A stretch of 64,000 nucleotides of DNA from Streptomyces roseoviridis. GTDB taxonomy: Bacteria > Actinomycetota > Actinomycetes > Streptomycetales > Streptomycetaceae. A model generated the notes under the pieces. It had not been told where the DNA came from, did not search any database, and saw nothing but the letters and a program-made list of their open reading frames with translations. Positions 26,757 to 35,237 of the stretch are shown one piece after another. The stretch's first letter is position 1; the number at the start of each line of letters is the position of its first letter. The stretch spans positions 6,699,001 to 6,763,000 of the forward strand of contig NZ_BAAAWU010000001.1 of the NCBI RefSeq assembly GCF_039535235.1. The letters are read 5' to 3'. Made by a program: the position numbers and the translations under genes.

Positions 26757-28313
26757 ATGAAGAAGGGGAAGCGGGGCCTGGTGGTCGTGGGCAGGGTGCT
26801 GCGCCGGACGTGCGTGGCTCCCGATCCGGGCAAGGTACGACTGCGGGTCGCGAGCCGCGCCGTCCTCGGCGTCGCTCTCGCCGTCGCCGCGGCCGAACTG
26901 GCCGGTCTCTCTTTGACCGCCTCCATCACGGCGGGCCTCGCCGCGCTGCTCGCGCTGTTCACCGTCGGCGACCCCACCGTGCGCCGCCAGGTGGTCACCA
27001 CCGCCCTCCTCCCGCTCGTCGGCTTCCCCGTCCTCGCGCTCGCCACCGCCCTGCACGGCGTGCCGCTGCTGCGGGACACCGTGTGGCTCCTCGTCGTCTT
27101 CGCCGGGGTGTACGCGCGCCGGTGGGGACCGCGCGGGCACGCGCTGGGCATCTTCGCCTTCATGCAGTTCTTCGTGACCCAGTTCCTCCACGCCGTGCCC
27201 GCTCAGCTGCCCGAGCTGTTCGCCGCCGTGCTGCTCGCGCTCGCGGCGGCCGGCGGAGTGCGCTTCGTCGCCTGGTGCATCGAGCGGCGGGTCCCGCCGC
27301 CCGCGGCGCCCGCGCCGCTGCCCGGCACGGGCCTCCACCGGCCCACCACCCGACAGGCCTTCCAGGCGACGGCGGCCTGCGCCATCGCCCTCGCCGCCGG
27401 CCAGCTCCTCTCCCAGGAACGCTGGTACTGGGCCGTCGGCACCGCCTGGTGGATCTTCGTCAACACCGCTTCGCGCGGCGAGACGCTGGTACGGGGCTTC
27501 CGCCGGGTCGTCGGCACCGTCACCGGCATCGCGGCCGGGCTGCTCATCGCGATCCCGCTGGGCGGCGCCCCCGCGCCCACGGCCGCCCTGGTCGCCGTCT
27601 GCGTCTTCGGCATCTTCTACACCGCGCCGCTCTCCTACAGCTGGATGATGTTCTTCGTCACCGTCATGGCGGGCCTCCTCTACGGGCTCCTCGGCGTCCT
27701 GCACCCGGGGCTGCTGCTGCTCCGCTTCGAGGAGACCGCGGTCGGCGCGCTCGCCGCGGCCGTCGGCGTCGCGCTGCTGCCGGTCACCACGCACGCGGCC
27801 ACCAACGCCTGGATCCAGCGGGCCGTGACCTGCGTGCACGCCTGCACCACCGCCGCCGCCCGCCGCCTCGCGGGCGACCCGGACGCCGACCCGGCCGCGC
27901 ACGCCGCCGAACTCGACCTGCTCCTCGCCCGCGCCCGCCTCACCCTGGCGCCCCTCGTCCACCCGATGAGCCCGCTGCGCGCCCGCAAGGCCCGCGCCCG
28001 CCGGGTCCTCGCGCTGCTCGACGACTGCGCCCGGGAGATCCGCGGCCTCGCCGCGGTCGCCGCCGACCCCGACGCCTCCCACGACGCCCGCCTGGCGGCG
28101 GCGGCCTGGCGCGTCGAGGCCGCCGTCCACGCCCTGGTCCCGTCCGGGCCTGCCGCCACGACCGCCGCCCGCCCCGCCGCACCGGCCCTCCCCGCCCACC
28201 ACCCGGGCGCCGAGGCCGCCCTGACCCACCTCCACAACCTCGAACGCACCCTCACGGCCCTGGCCACTCCTCTCCGCACCTCCCCCCGCTCCCCTCTGGC
28301 CCCGGCGGCCTGA
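26757..28313 (+). CDS. FUSC-family (aromatic acid exporter-like) membrane protein
   Basis: A 518-aa integral membrane protein. Two hydrophobic blocks, about residues 25-170 and about 210-345, each have 4-6 helices separated by a soluble stretch (WCIERRVPPPAAPAPLP). The motif WYWAVGTAWWIFVNTASRGETLVRGFRRVVGTVTG, here in two adjoining pieces, is characteristic of the FUSC second half. The C-terminal 170 residues are cytoplasmic and helical. Relatives export aromatic acids or act in fusaric-acid resistance. ATG 26757 is preferred over GTG 26727 because GGGGGCGGGA lies in range. The adjacent Lrp gene is a likely regulator. Confidence 0.8.
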   Translation: MKKGKRGLVVVGRVLRRTCVAPDPGKVRLRVASRAVLGVALAVAAAELAGLSLTASITAGLAALLALFTVGDPTVRRQVVTTALLPLVGFPVLALATALHGVPLLRDTVWLLVVFAGVYARRWGPRGHALGIFAFMQFFVTQFLHAVPAQLPELFAAVLLALAAAGGVRFVAWCIERRVPPPAAPAPLPGTGLHRPTTRQAFQATAACAIALAAGQLLSQERWYWAVGTAWWIFVNTASRGETLVRGFRRVVGTVTGIAAGLLIAIPLGGAPAPTAALVAVCVFGIFYTAPLSYSWMMFFVTVMAGLLYGLLGVLHPGLLLLRFEETAVGALAAAVGVALLPVTTHAATNAWIQRAVTCVHACTTAAARRLAGDPDADPAAHAAELDLLLARARLTLAPLVHPMSPLRARKARARRVLALLDDCAREIRGLAAVAADPDASHDARLAAAAWRVEAAVHALVPSGPAATTAARPAAPALPAHHPGAEAALTHLHNLERTLTALATPLRTSPRSPLAPAA

Positions 28314-29232
28314 CCACCCCGCCCCGGCGGGCAGCGACCCGCCCGCTGCGGCGGCCCGTGCAGGGCTTGCCCGCGCCCGTGTCCGTGCCCGTCACGGTGC
28401 GGACGAGCGCGCCACGGGGACGCGCCGCGCTCGGCGAACGTGGACGGAGCCCCCGCGCACCCGCCGGGCCCTCGCCTCGGCGCCCCTGCGCGCGGTGCGG
28501 GCCCTGCCGGGCCCTCACGGCGCGCGGGAGCCGGGGGCGGCTCCGGTGCTGTCTCCGCCTGTCGGCGCGCTGTGGGTGCTGCCGGGACCGGGTGTCGGGG
28601 GCGTGGGTGCGGTGCGGGCCCTGTCGGGCCCTGGTGGTGCGCGGGTCGGGGCGGCTCCGGTGCTGTCGCTGCCTGTCGGCGCGCTGTGGGTGCTGCCGGG
28701 ACCGGGTGTCGGGGGCGTGGGTGCGGTGCGGGCCTAGCCGGGCCCTCGTGGTGTGCGGGTCGGGGCGGCTCCGGCGTTGTCGCTGCCTGCACGCCGCGCC
28801 GTGGGTGCCGTTGGCCCCCTGCGGCGGCGGCGGCGTCGTCGTGCGTGCGGTGCGGACCCTGCCCGGTGCCGCCGGTGCGCCGGTTCCGGCCGATCACCGA
28901 GCCGCCGTCCGGACCCGCCCGCGCCCGTCCGCATCCGTCCGCATCCGTCCGCGTCGCCTGAAGGCGCGCCATGCCGCCCTCTGCCCGTCGGCGTGAGGGC
29001 CGCGTGGAGCCGTGGGCGGTCTCCTGGCGCCGCGCCGACGCGAGGGCCCCGGGCCACCCGCCGCCGCACCCGGCGCCGGGGGAGCCGGACGAGGAGGGCG
29101 GAGCGCCGCCCCGCACCTTCCGGAACGGGCCTGTGCGCCGGACCTGGGTGCTCCGGTGCCGCCGCCCGACCGCGCCCCGCGACGCGTGCTCGCCGGAGCC
29201 CCTTCCGGCCCCGCTCCCCGTACTCGCCCCCT
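28314..29232. other. 0.9-kb gap with no supported gene
   Basis: No frame shows protein-like composition. Translations are Arg/Gly/Ala/Pro strings. The middle is occupied by a roughly 114-bp repeat, and GTCCGCATCC decamers occur near 28930-28955. The 3' edge holds the DasR-like operator of the lactonase. Confidence 0.7.
28494..28850. repeat. About 114-117 bp tandem repeat, three copies
   Basis: GGTGCGGGCC marks copies at 28494, 28611 and 28725, with a degenerate fourth GGTGCGGACC at 28849. The stretch from 28565 and that from 28679 are nearly identical for over 50 bp. The 114-bp step is a multiple of three, so one frame stays open through the copies, but its product is low-complexity Gly/Val/Pro. 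Confidence 0.8.
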
Positions 29233-29244
29233 TGGTCTAGACCG
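29233..29244. promoter_or_regulatory. DasR operator (dre site) upstream of lactonase
   Basis: TGGTCTAGACCG matches 11 of 12 bases of the published DasR consensus TGGTCTAGACCA, with a perfect GGTCTAGACC palindrome at 29234-29243. It lies 77 bp before the lactonase GTG. DasR is the GntR-family repressor of N-acetylglucosamine and chitin metabolism whose effector is glucosamine-6-phosphate. Confidence 0.7.
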
Positions 29245-29320
29245 CCTGCTACCGTCGCCCCCACGACGACGAGACGACGACGGCCGGTCGGTCCCGGCCG
29301 TCCCAGGAAGGGGAGGCGCC

Positions 29321-30379
29321 GTGGGTGGCACACACGTGGGGCGGGGCGGCGGGGAGCGCCGGGTGCGGGGGTTCGTGGGGTCGTTCACGGGGGCCGGTGG
29401 GCCGGGTGTGCTGGCCGTCGAGGTGGACGAGGGGAGTGGCGCGCTGACGCCCACCGGGGCCAGTGACGCCGTCGCCGACCCGTCGTTCCTCGCCCTCGAC
29501 GGGGACGTGCTGTACGCCGTGTCGGAGATCGACGCCGGCGCCGTCGCGGCCTTCGACGTCACGGGTCCCGCGCCCCGGCCGCTCGGCGCGCCCGTGCCCG
29601 TGAACGCCTGCGGGCCGACCCACCTCGCCCTGGCCGCCGGACACGTCCTCACCGCGAACTACACCTCCGGGAGCGTCAGCTCCCTGCCCCGCGCCGCCGA
29701 CGGCACGCTCGGGCCGGTCACCGGGCAGGTCCGGCACGAGGGTTCCGGCCCCGTCGCCGACCGGCAGGCCGGGCCGCACGCGCACCAGGTGCTGCCCGAC
29801 CCGAGCGGACGCTGGGTGCTGGCCGTGGACCTGGGCACCGACTCCGTCGTCATCACGGTCCTCGACCCGGCCACCGGCACCCTGTCCCCGCACGGCCTGA
29901 CCCCCCTGCGCCCCGGGACCGGCCCCCGGCACCTCGCCTTCCATCCGGCGGGCACCCACGCCTACGTCCTGAACGAGCTCGAACCCACCCTGACCGTCTG
30001 CCGCTGGGACGCCGGGACGGGCGTCCTCACCCCCCTCGGCGAGACCCGCCTCGTCCCCGAGGGCACCGCACCCGCCTATCCCTCCGAGCTCGTCGTGGCC
30101 CCCGACGGCCGCTTCCTCTGGGCCGCCGTACGCGGCACCGACACCGTCGCCGTCCTCGCCCTCGACGCGGACGGTTCCGGCGCCCGGCTGGTCGCCTCCG
30201 TGCCGTGCGGCGGCCACTGGCCGCGCGATCTGACCCTCGGCCCCTCGGGGCGGCACCTGTACGCGGCGAACGAGCGTTCCGGCGACGTCACCTGGTTCAC
30301 CCTCGACCCGGAGTCCGGCGTGCCCGCCCCCGCAGGATCGCTCCCGGCCCCCGCCGCCTCCTGCGTGGTCTTCGGCTGA
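29321..30379 (+). CDS. Lactonase-family beta-propeller (6-phosphogluconolactonase-like)
   Basis: A 352-aa seven-bladed propeller. Typical blade motifs are FVGSFTGAGGPGVLAVEVDE, PSFLALDGDVLYAVSE, GGPHAHQVLPDPSGR-like AGPHAHQVLPDPSGRWVLAV, TGPRHLAFHPAGTHAYVLNE and GGHWPRDLTLGPSGRHLYAAN. The family includes Pgl-type 6-phosphogluconolactonases and carboxy-cis,cis-muconate cyclase. It lacks a signal peptide. GTG 29321 follows GGAAGGGGAGG. A DasR-type operator upstream points to amino-sugar-responsive control. A strong terminator follows. Confidence 0.8.
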   Translation: MGGTHVGRGGGERRVRGFVGSFTGAGGPGVLAVEVDEGSGALTPTGASDAVADPSFLALDGDVLYAVSEIDAGAVAAFDVTGPAPRPLGAPVPVNACGPTHLALAAGHVLTANYTSGSVSSLPRAADGTLGPVTGQVRHEGSGPVADRQAGPHAHQVLPDPSGRWVLAVDLGTDSVVITVLDPATGTLSPHGLTPLRPGTGPRHLAFHPAGTHAYVLNELEPTLTVCRWDAGTGVLTPLGETRLVPEGTAPAYPSELVVAPDGRFLWAAVRGTDTVAVLALDADGSGARLVASVPCGGHWPRDLTLGPSGRHLYAANERSGDVTWFTLDPESGVPAPAGSLPAPAASCVVFG

Positions 30380-30394
30380 GGCGCAGGACGGGAC

Positions 30395-30440
30395 ACGGGA
30401 AGGGCCCGCACCGGAAGCATCCGGTGCGGGCCCTTCCCGT
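30395..30440. terminator. Bidirectional terminator hairpin
   Basis: A perfect 21-bp stem (30395-30415 with 30420-30440) closes on the tetraloop AGCA. It lies between the lactonase and the converging chelatase-like gene. There is no U-tract on either side, as usual in streptomycetes. Confidence 0.9.
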
Positions 30441-30518
30441 TACGGTCGGCGCACGACGTGGGCGCTAAGCGCCGGCCGGTCATGACCGGTACGGCGGACG
30501 CGCGACGTCGGACCGGTG

Positions 30519-31436
30519 TCAGTGCACCGGCGAGGCCTGCTGCGGCGGGATCCCCAGCGCCACCATGTACTGCGAGAGCACCAGCCGCCCGATCGCCGGG
30601 TACGCGCCCAGCGCCTCGGCGGACGCGCAGCCCGCCTCCTTCGCCGCCGCGTCGAGCAGCCCCTCGGCCAGCTCGGGGCCGATCAGGTACGGCGCGAGCG
30701 CGAGCTGCTCCGAGCCGGCGGCGCGCAGCTGCTCGGCGATCGACGCGATCGAGCCCTCCTGGTCGAGGGCCGCCGCCATCACCGGCACCGCGAGACGGGC
30801 CGCGAGCAGCATGCCGGTGATCCCGGCGGCCTGCACGGCCTCCTCGCCGCCGACCGTGGCCAGGATGATGCCGTCGGCCGCCGTGGCGACCGTGAACAGC
30901 CGGGCGCGGTCGGCGCGGGCCAGACCGGCCTCGGACAGCCGCACGTGCAGGGCCTCGGCGAGCAGCGGGTGCGGGCCGAGCACATCGGTCAGCTCGGCGT
31001 TGTTGCCGGCGTCCATCACGGCCTGGCGGATCCGCCGGGTCAGGGCGCTGTCGGGGCCGGCGAGCAGCGGCACCACGACCGCCGCGGGGCCCTCGGGAGC
31101 GGCGACCTCGCGGCCCGCGGCCACGGCGATCTCGTAGCGCTCCGTGCGCAGGGCGGCGACCCGGGTGAGGACGGTGGTGAGGGTCGGGAACTCGGCGTCG
31201 TCGCCGTCCAGGTAGCCGATCACGGCCTCGAGGCCGGGCAGCTCCGAGCGGGCGATGCTCACGACCTCGTCGGCGAGCGAGCGTATGGCGGCCGACGGCG
31301 CACCGGGGACGGCGAGAACCAGCGCGGGAGCGCCCTCGGGCGCCGCCACGGGTTCAGGGCGACGGTGCCGCCCGGACTGGCGGGGTCGCGGCATTCGTAC
31401 AGGCAGCCCGGGAGTGGGCCCAGTGGGGGAGCTCAT
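30519..31436 (-). CDS. CbiX/sirohydrochlorin chelatase-family protein
   Basis: A 305-aa protein of the class II chelatase fold in tandem. The N-terminal half contains ALVLAVPGAPSAAIRSLADE and VVVPLLAGPDSALTRRIRQA. The C-terminal half has LGPHPLLAEALHVRLSEAGL, TVATAADGIILATVGGEEAV and GSIASIAEQLRAAGSEQLAL, then APYLIGPELAEGLL. Relatives insert Co2+, Ni2+ or Fe2+ into sirohydrochlorin, using an N-terminal His. Here that His is replaced (AVPGAPSA), while the second half keeps GPHPLL, so activity needs checking. The ATG at 31436 may be too early; the first 35 residues are basic and low-complexity. Confidence 0.7.
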   Translation of the reverse strand: MSSPTGPTPGLPVRMPRPRQSGRHRRPEPVAAPEGAPALVLAVPGAPSAAIRSLADEVVSIARSELPGLEAVIGYLDGDDAEFPTLTTVLTRVAALRTERYEIAVAAGREVAAPEGPAAVVVPLLAGPDSALTRRIRQAVMDAGNNAELTDVLGPHPLLAEALHVRLSEAGLARADRARLFTVATAADGIILATVGGEEAVQAAGITGMLLAARLAVPVMAAALDQEGSIASIAEQLRAAGSEQLALAPYLIGPELAEGLLDAAAKEAGCASAEALGAYPAIGRLVLSQYMVALGIPPQQASPVH

Positions 31437-31534
31437 GGCGCCGCATGCTACTGGTTTTGCCCACGGCCCGGTTCGCTGAGGTGCGGCCCCGAGAGTTCTG
31501 CCCGCCTATGTCCGAAGTGGCAGGGAAGGGGTGG

Positions 31535-32662
31535 TTATCGGGTGAGTTGCAGCAGGCGCGGGTCCTCCGGCAGCCGGACCTCGCCCCGCGCGAGCGCGGC
31601 GGCGATCGTCACCGCCCCGGACAGCGGATCGCCCGCCGCGGCGACCACGCGCGCGCCGGGCAGCAGCGCGCCCAGTTCGGCCCGCAGCGGACCGAGCAAC
31701 GGCTCTCCCAGCCGGAACAGCCCGCCCGCCAGGGCCACTTCGCCCGCGCCCGCAGGCCCGGCCGGACAGACGGCCGCGGCGGCCTCCGCGACATGGCCGG
31801 CGGCGCGCTCCAGGATGCCCGCGGCCACCGGGTCGCCGTCGACGGCACAGCCGGCCACGTCCGGTGCGAACGAGGCGAGTACGGCCGGGCGGTCCGTACG
31901 CGGATAGAGCGCCGCCGGCAGACCGGCGGCCGGGCCGAACCGCCGCTCGGCGCGGGCGAGGAGCGCGGCGGAGCCACCGCGCCGCCCGTCGTACGCCCGC
32001 ATCGCCGCCTCGAGACCGGCCCGGCCGATCCAGGCACCGCTGCCGCAGTCGCCCAGGAGATGGCCCCACCCGTCCGCCCGGCGCCAGCCGGACAGGTCCG
32101 TGCCGAGCGCGATCAGACCCGTGCCGCCCGCCACGACCGCGCCCGGACGCTGGCCGAGCGCCCCTGCGTACGCGGTGACGGCATCGGCCGCGAGCGCGAG
32201 GCGCCGCACGCCCCAGGCCCGTTCGAGCGCGGCCGGCAGCTCGGCCCGCAGCCGGTCGCCGAGCGTGGCCATCCCGGCCGCCCCGACGGCGACCGCCACG
32301 ATCCGCCCGGCCCCACCCCGCCCCCCGGCCCCGGTGGCCCGCCCCGCCATCGCCTCGACCGCCGGAAGCACCTGCGCCAGCAGGTGCCCCGCGTCGATCC
32401 CGCCCGCGCCCGTGCGCACCGGCTCCCTCGACGTCACCGTCTCCAGCACCCGCCCGCCCGGCTCCGCCTCCCCGGCGCCCGCCCGGGCGAGCGCGACCCG
32501 CAGCCCCGAACCGCCGGAATCCACCCCGACGACGAGGCCGCCCCCACAGGCGGACACGGGCACGGACTCGGGCTCGGGCAGGGACACGGGCGCGGACGTG
32601 GACACGGACTCGGGCAGGGACGCGGGCGCGGGCACGGGCTCGGACGCGCTGGATGACCTCAT
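31535..32662 (-). CDS. BadF/BadG-type N-acetylglucosamine kinase
   Basis: A 375-aa ASKHA-fold kinase. LVVGVDSGGSGLRVALA is the phosphate-1 loop, VVAGGTGLIALG the phosphate-2 loop, and HLLGDCGSGAWIGRAGLEAAM the BadF/NAGK signature. EVALAGGLFRLG forms the adenosine motif. It should phosphorylate N-acetylglucosamine or a related amino sugar at C6. The first 40 residues are a Ser/Pro/Glu/Val repeat (PVSLPEPESVPVS) encoded by near-repeats, so translation may start downstream. A palindrome resembling a DasR site lies about 60 bp upstream. Confidence 0.8.
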   Translation of the reverse strand: MRSSSASEPVPAPASLPESVSTSAPVSLPEPESVPVSACGGGLVVGVDSGGSGLRVALARAGAGEAEPGGRVLETVTSREPVRTGAGGIDAGHLLAQVLPAVEAMAGRATGAGGRGGAGRIVAVAVGAAGMATLGDRLRAELPAALERAWGVRRLALAADAVTAYAGALGQRPGAVVAGGTGLIALGTDLSGWRRADGWGHLLGDCGSGAWIGRAGLEAAMRAYDGRRGGSAALLARAERRFGPAAGLPAALYPRTDRPAVLASFAPDVAGCAVDGDPVAAGILERAAGHVAEAAAAVCPAGPAGAGEVALAGGLFRLGEPLLGPLRAELGALLPGARVVAAAGDPLSGAVTIAAALARGEVRLPEDPRLLQLTR

Positions 32663-32718
32663 GGCTCGACTCCCCGGACACGGCGACGGACCTCGGTCCG
32701 AAGCCTAGGGGGTGCCTC

Positions 32719-32734
32719 GCCGGTCAGGACCGGC
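32719..32734. promoter_or_regulatory. Inverted repeat, weak DasR-like site
   Basis: GCCGGTCAGGACCGGC is a perfect 7-bp-arm palindrome around AG. Its core GGTC-AG-GACC keeps both half-sites of the DasR operator GGTC-TA-GACC. It lies between the amino-sugar kinase (start 32662) and ung (start 32780), nearer the kinase. Confidence 0.4.
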
Positions 32735-32779
32735 TCGCGCCGATCGGATTGTCGGTGTGGGCCGGTAGGGTGACTGCCC

Positions 32780-33457
32780 GTGACAGCACGACCGTTGAGT
32801 GAACTCGTAGAGCCCGGCTGGGCCCAGGCACTTGCGCCCGTCGCGGGGCGCATCGCCCAGATGGGAGACTTCCTGCGCGCGGAGATCGCCGCGGGCCGGA
32901 CCTACCTCCCGGCGGGACAGCACGTCCTGCGCGCCTTCCAGCAGCCGTTCGACGACGTGCGGGTGCTGATCGTGGGACAGGATCCCTATCCCACGCCCGG
33001 CATGGCCATCGGCCTCAGCTTCGCCGTCGCCCCCGAGGTCCGCTCCCTGCCCGGCAGCCTCGAGAACATCTTCCGCGAGCTGAACACGGACCTCGGCCTT
33101 CCGCGCCCCTCCAACGGCGATCTGACCCCCTGGACCCGGCAGGGCGTGCTGCTCCTCAACCGGGCCCTCACCACCGCTCCCCGCAAGCCGGGCGCGCACC
33201 GCGGCGCCGGCTGGGAGGCCGTCACCGAGCAGGCCATCCGCGCGCTGGCGGCACGCGGAAAGCCGCTCGTGTCGATCCTGTGGGGCCGCGACGCCCGCAA
33301 TGCGCGCCCGCTGCTCGGCGACCTGCCGGCGGTCGAGTCGGCCCACCCGTCCCCCATGTCGGCGGACCGCGGCTTCTTCGGCTCCCGTCCCTTCAGCCGT
33401 ACCAACGAACTCCTGCTGCGCCAGGGCGCCCAGCCCGTCGACTGGAGCCTTCCCTAG
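32780..33457 (+). CDS. ung: Uracil-DNA glycosylase, family 1
   Basis: A 225-aa base-excision repair enzyme that removes uracil from DNA. The water-activating loop VLIVGQDPYPTPGMAIGLSF with its catalytic Asp, LLLNRALTT, LVSILWGRDA and the minor-groove loop HPSPMSADRGFFGS are all intact. Length is normal. GTG 32780 begins MTARPLSELVEPGW. TAGGGT 8 bases upstream could be a leaderless -10. Confidence 0.95.
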   Translation: MTARPLSELVEPGWAQALAPVAGRIAQMGDFLRAEIAAGRTYLPAGQHVLRAFQQPFDDVRVLIVGQDPYPTPGMAIGLSFAVAPEVRSLPGSLENIFRELNTDLGLPRPSNGDLTPWTRQGVLLLNRALTTAPRKPGAHRGAGWEAVTEQAIRALAARGKPLVSILWGRDARNARPLLGDLPAVESAHPSPMSADRGFFGSRPFSRTNELLLRQGAQPVDWSLP

Positions 33458-33564
33458 CCGCACCCGGCGACGCGGCTCCCGACCGGCTGCACCGCCTCAC
33501 CGACGTCTCCGCCTCGCCGGCTGCACACCACCTCACCGACGGCACCGCCCCACCGGCCCGCCGC

Positions 33565-34650
33565 TCAGCCGATCACCGCCGCCCGTACGCACAGGACGTC
33601 GGGCAGGTGGTCGGCGAGCAGCCGCCAGCTGTCGCCGTCGTCCGCGCTCGCGTACACCTCCCCGTTGCGGTTGCCGAAGTACACGCCCGCCGGATCGCCG
33701 CCGTCCGTGCACAGGGCGTCGCGCAGCACCGTGCCGTAGTGGTCGCCCTCGGGAAGGCCCGTGGTGAGGGGCTCCCAGGTCTTGCCGGCGTCGGTCGTGC
33801 GGTAGACGCGGCAGCGCCGTTCGGCGGGGACGCGGTCGGCGTCGGCGTTGATGGGGAACACGTAGGCGGTGTCCGGCCGGTGGGGGTGGGCGGCGACGGC
33901 GAAGCCGAAATCGGACGGCAGTCCGCCGCCGATGTCCGTCCACCGGCCCCCGCCGTCGTCGCTGCGGAACACGCCCCAGTGGTTCTGGAGGTAGAGCCGG
34001 TCCGGATCGCCCGCGTCCTGGGCGATCTTGTGCACGCACTGGCCGAACTCCGGGTGCGGGTCGGGCAGGAACACCGCCGACACGCCCTCGTTCGAGGGCG
34101 CCCAGCTCGCGCCGCCGTCCTTGGACCGGAAGACCCCGGCGGTCGACACCGCCACCGTCACCGCGTCCGGGTCGCGCGGGTCGGTGACGACCGTGTGCAC
34201 CGCCTCGCCGCCTCCGCCCGGCACCCACCGGTCGCGGGTGGGGTGCTCCCACAGCGGGCGCACGAGCTCGAAGGACTCCCCGCCGTCGGCGGATCTGAAC
34301 AGCGCGGCCGGCTCCGTCCCCGCGTACACGACGTCGGGGGAGTGGCCGGGCGCGGGGTGCAGCTGCCACACCCGCTCCAGCGAAGCCCCCGTGTCCTCGG
34401 GAAACCTGACCGCCGGACGGGCCGGCTCGGTCCAGCTCGCACCGAGGTCGTCGGAGTGGAAGACGGAGGGCCCCCAGTGCGAGCTGTCGCCGCCGACGAG
34501 GATCCTGGGAGTGGCGCGGCGCGTATCGATCCCGAGCGAATAGATCGCCTGCGCGTTGAAGTGCGGGTCGTCGAACTCCCACCGGCCGTCTCGCCCGCGG
34601 CCGATGAACAGACCCTTGCGGGTGCCTACGGTCAGTAGCACGTCGGTCAT
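33565..34650 (-). CDS. BNR/YVTN-type beta-propeller protein
   Basis: A 361-aa cytoplasmic propeller. It begins MTDVLLTVGTRKGLFIGRGR and has repeated Asp-box-like turns (HSDDLGASW, SADGGESFE, SKDGGASW, SDDGGGRW, TTDAGKTW, SADDGDSW). No signal or membrane segment is present. Similar proteins are annotated as exo-alpha-sialidase or WD40/YVTN proteins but lack sialidase catalytic residues, so enzymatic activity is doubtful. ATG 34650 follows GGAGGTG; the open frame upstream is a shadow. Confidence 0.8.
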   Translation of the reverse strand: MTDVLLTVGTRKGLFIGRGRDGRWEFDDPHFNAQAIYSLGIDTRRATPRILVGGDSSHWGPSVFHSDDLGASWTEPARPAVRFPEDTGASLERVWQLHPAPGHSPDVVYAGTEPAALFRSADGGESFELVRPLWEHPTRDRWVPGGGGEAVHTVVTDPRDPDAVTVAVSTAGVFRSKDGGASWAPSNEGVSAVFLPDPHPEFGQCVHKIAQDAGDPDRLYLQNHWGVFRSDDGGGRWTDIGGGLPSDFGFAVAAHPHRPDTAYVFPINADADRVPAERRCRVYRTTDAGKTWEPLTTGLPEGDHYGTVLRDALCTDGGDPAGVYFGNRNGEVYASADDGDSWRLLADHLPDVLCVRAAVIG

Positions 34651-35237
34651 GCCGACACCTCCATGACGCCGTTGTCGCGGATACGGGCCAGTCTGCACCC
34701 GACCACTGACAACGGCCCTCGGAGACGCCTCGGCCCCAGGTGGGAGGCGTGTTGCGGCACCGTCGCGTCCGTCCCCGGCCCGGCGGTGCGGGCCGCGACT
34801 CCTCCTCGCCGGCCACGCCGCGTACGGGGCCCGGGACGCCCTGCGCACCGAGGAGGCGGACTGCCCGCTGGTCGTGGCGGACGGCAGGATCGCCGTGCGG
34901 ACCCACTGGCAGGACCCCTCGGCGGAGGCATCCTGCCCGCACGCGGGCGTACGGGCCGCTCCGCCGGCACGGCGCGGGCGCCGCCGCGTGGACGTCGCCT
35001 GCCCGGACGGCTCTCGGCTGACGGTCCGCGCGTCCCGGCCCGCGTCCGCCTCCGACTCTCACCCCGCCTCGCCCCACCGCGCCCGGCCCCGCAGCTCGCC
35101 CGCCCGTCTCCCCGCCCCCGCAGCTCGCCCGCCTCCGCCACCCGCTCGCACCCGGGCCCACCCGCGGCCCCGCTCCCGCAGCGCTACCCGGGCCCATGCG
35201 CGGCCCCACCCCCGTAACGCCGCCCGCAGCGCCCCCT
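34651..35237. other. Gap without an intact gene; possible coding remnant
   Basis: Between about 34800 and 35060 one plus-strand frame has strong G/C third-position bias and reads like protein (RDALRTEEADCPLVVADGRI, then AVRTHWQDPSAEASCPHAG) but has no proper start or conserved end. From 35060 to 35237 the DNA is Pro/Ala/Arg low-complexity with partial repeats of CCCGCAGCTCGCCCGCC. Confidence 0.4.

Noticed and set aside
26696..26760. Cys-rich start MCTCVCVKRVCVRK upstream of the FUSC gene, resembling a Cys leader peptide
   Set aside because: The frame has no nearby stop and runs for hundreds of codons as a shadow ORF. The Cys codons come from a GTGTGCGTG-rich stretch.
28495..28737. Plus-strand ORF through the 114 bp repeat as a repeat protein
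   Set aside because: Low-complexity Gly/Val/Pro product with no ribosome site. It is open only because the period is a multiple of three.
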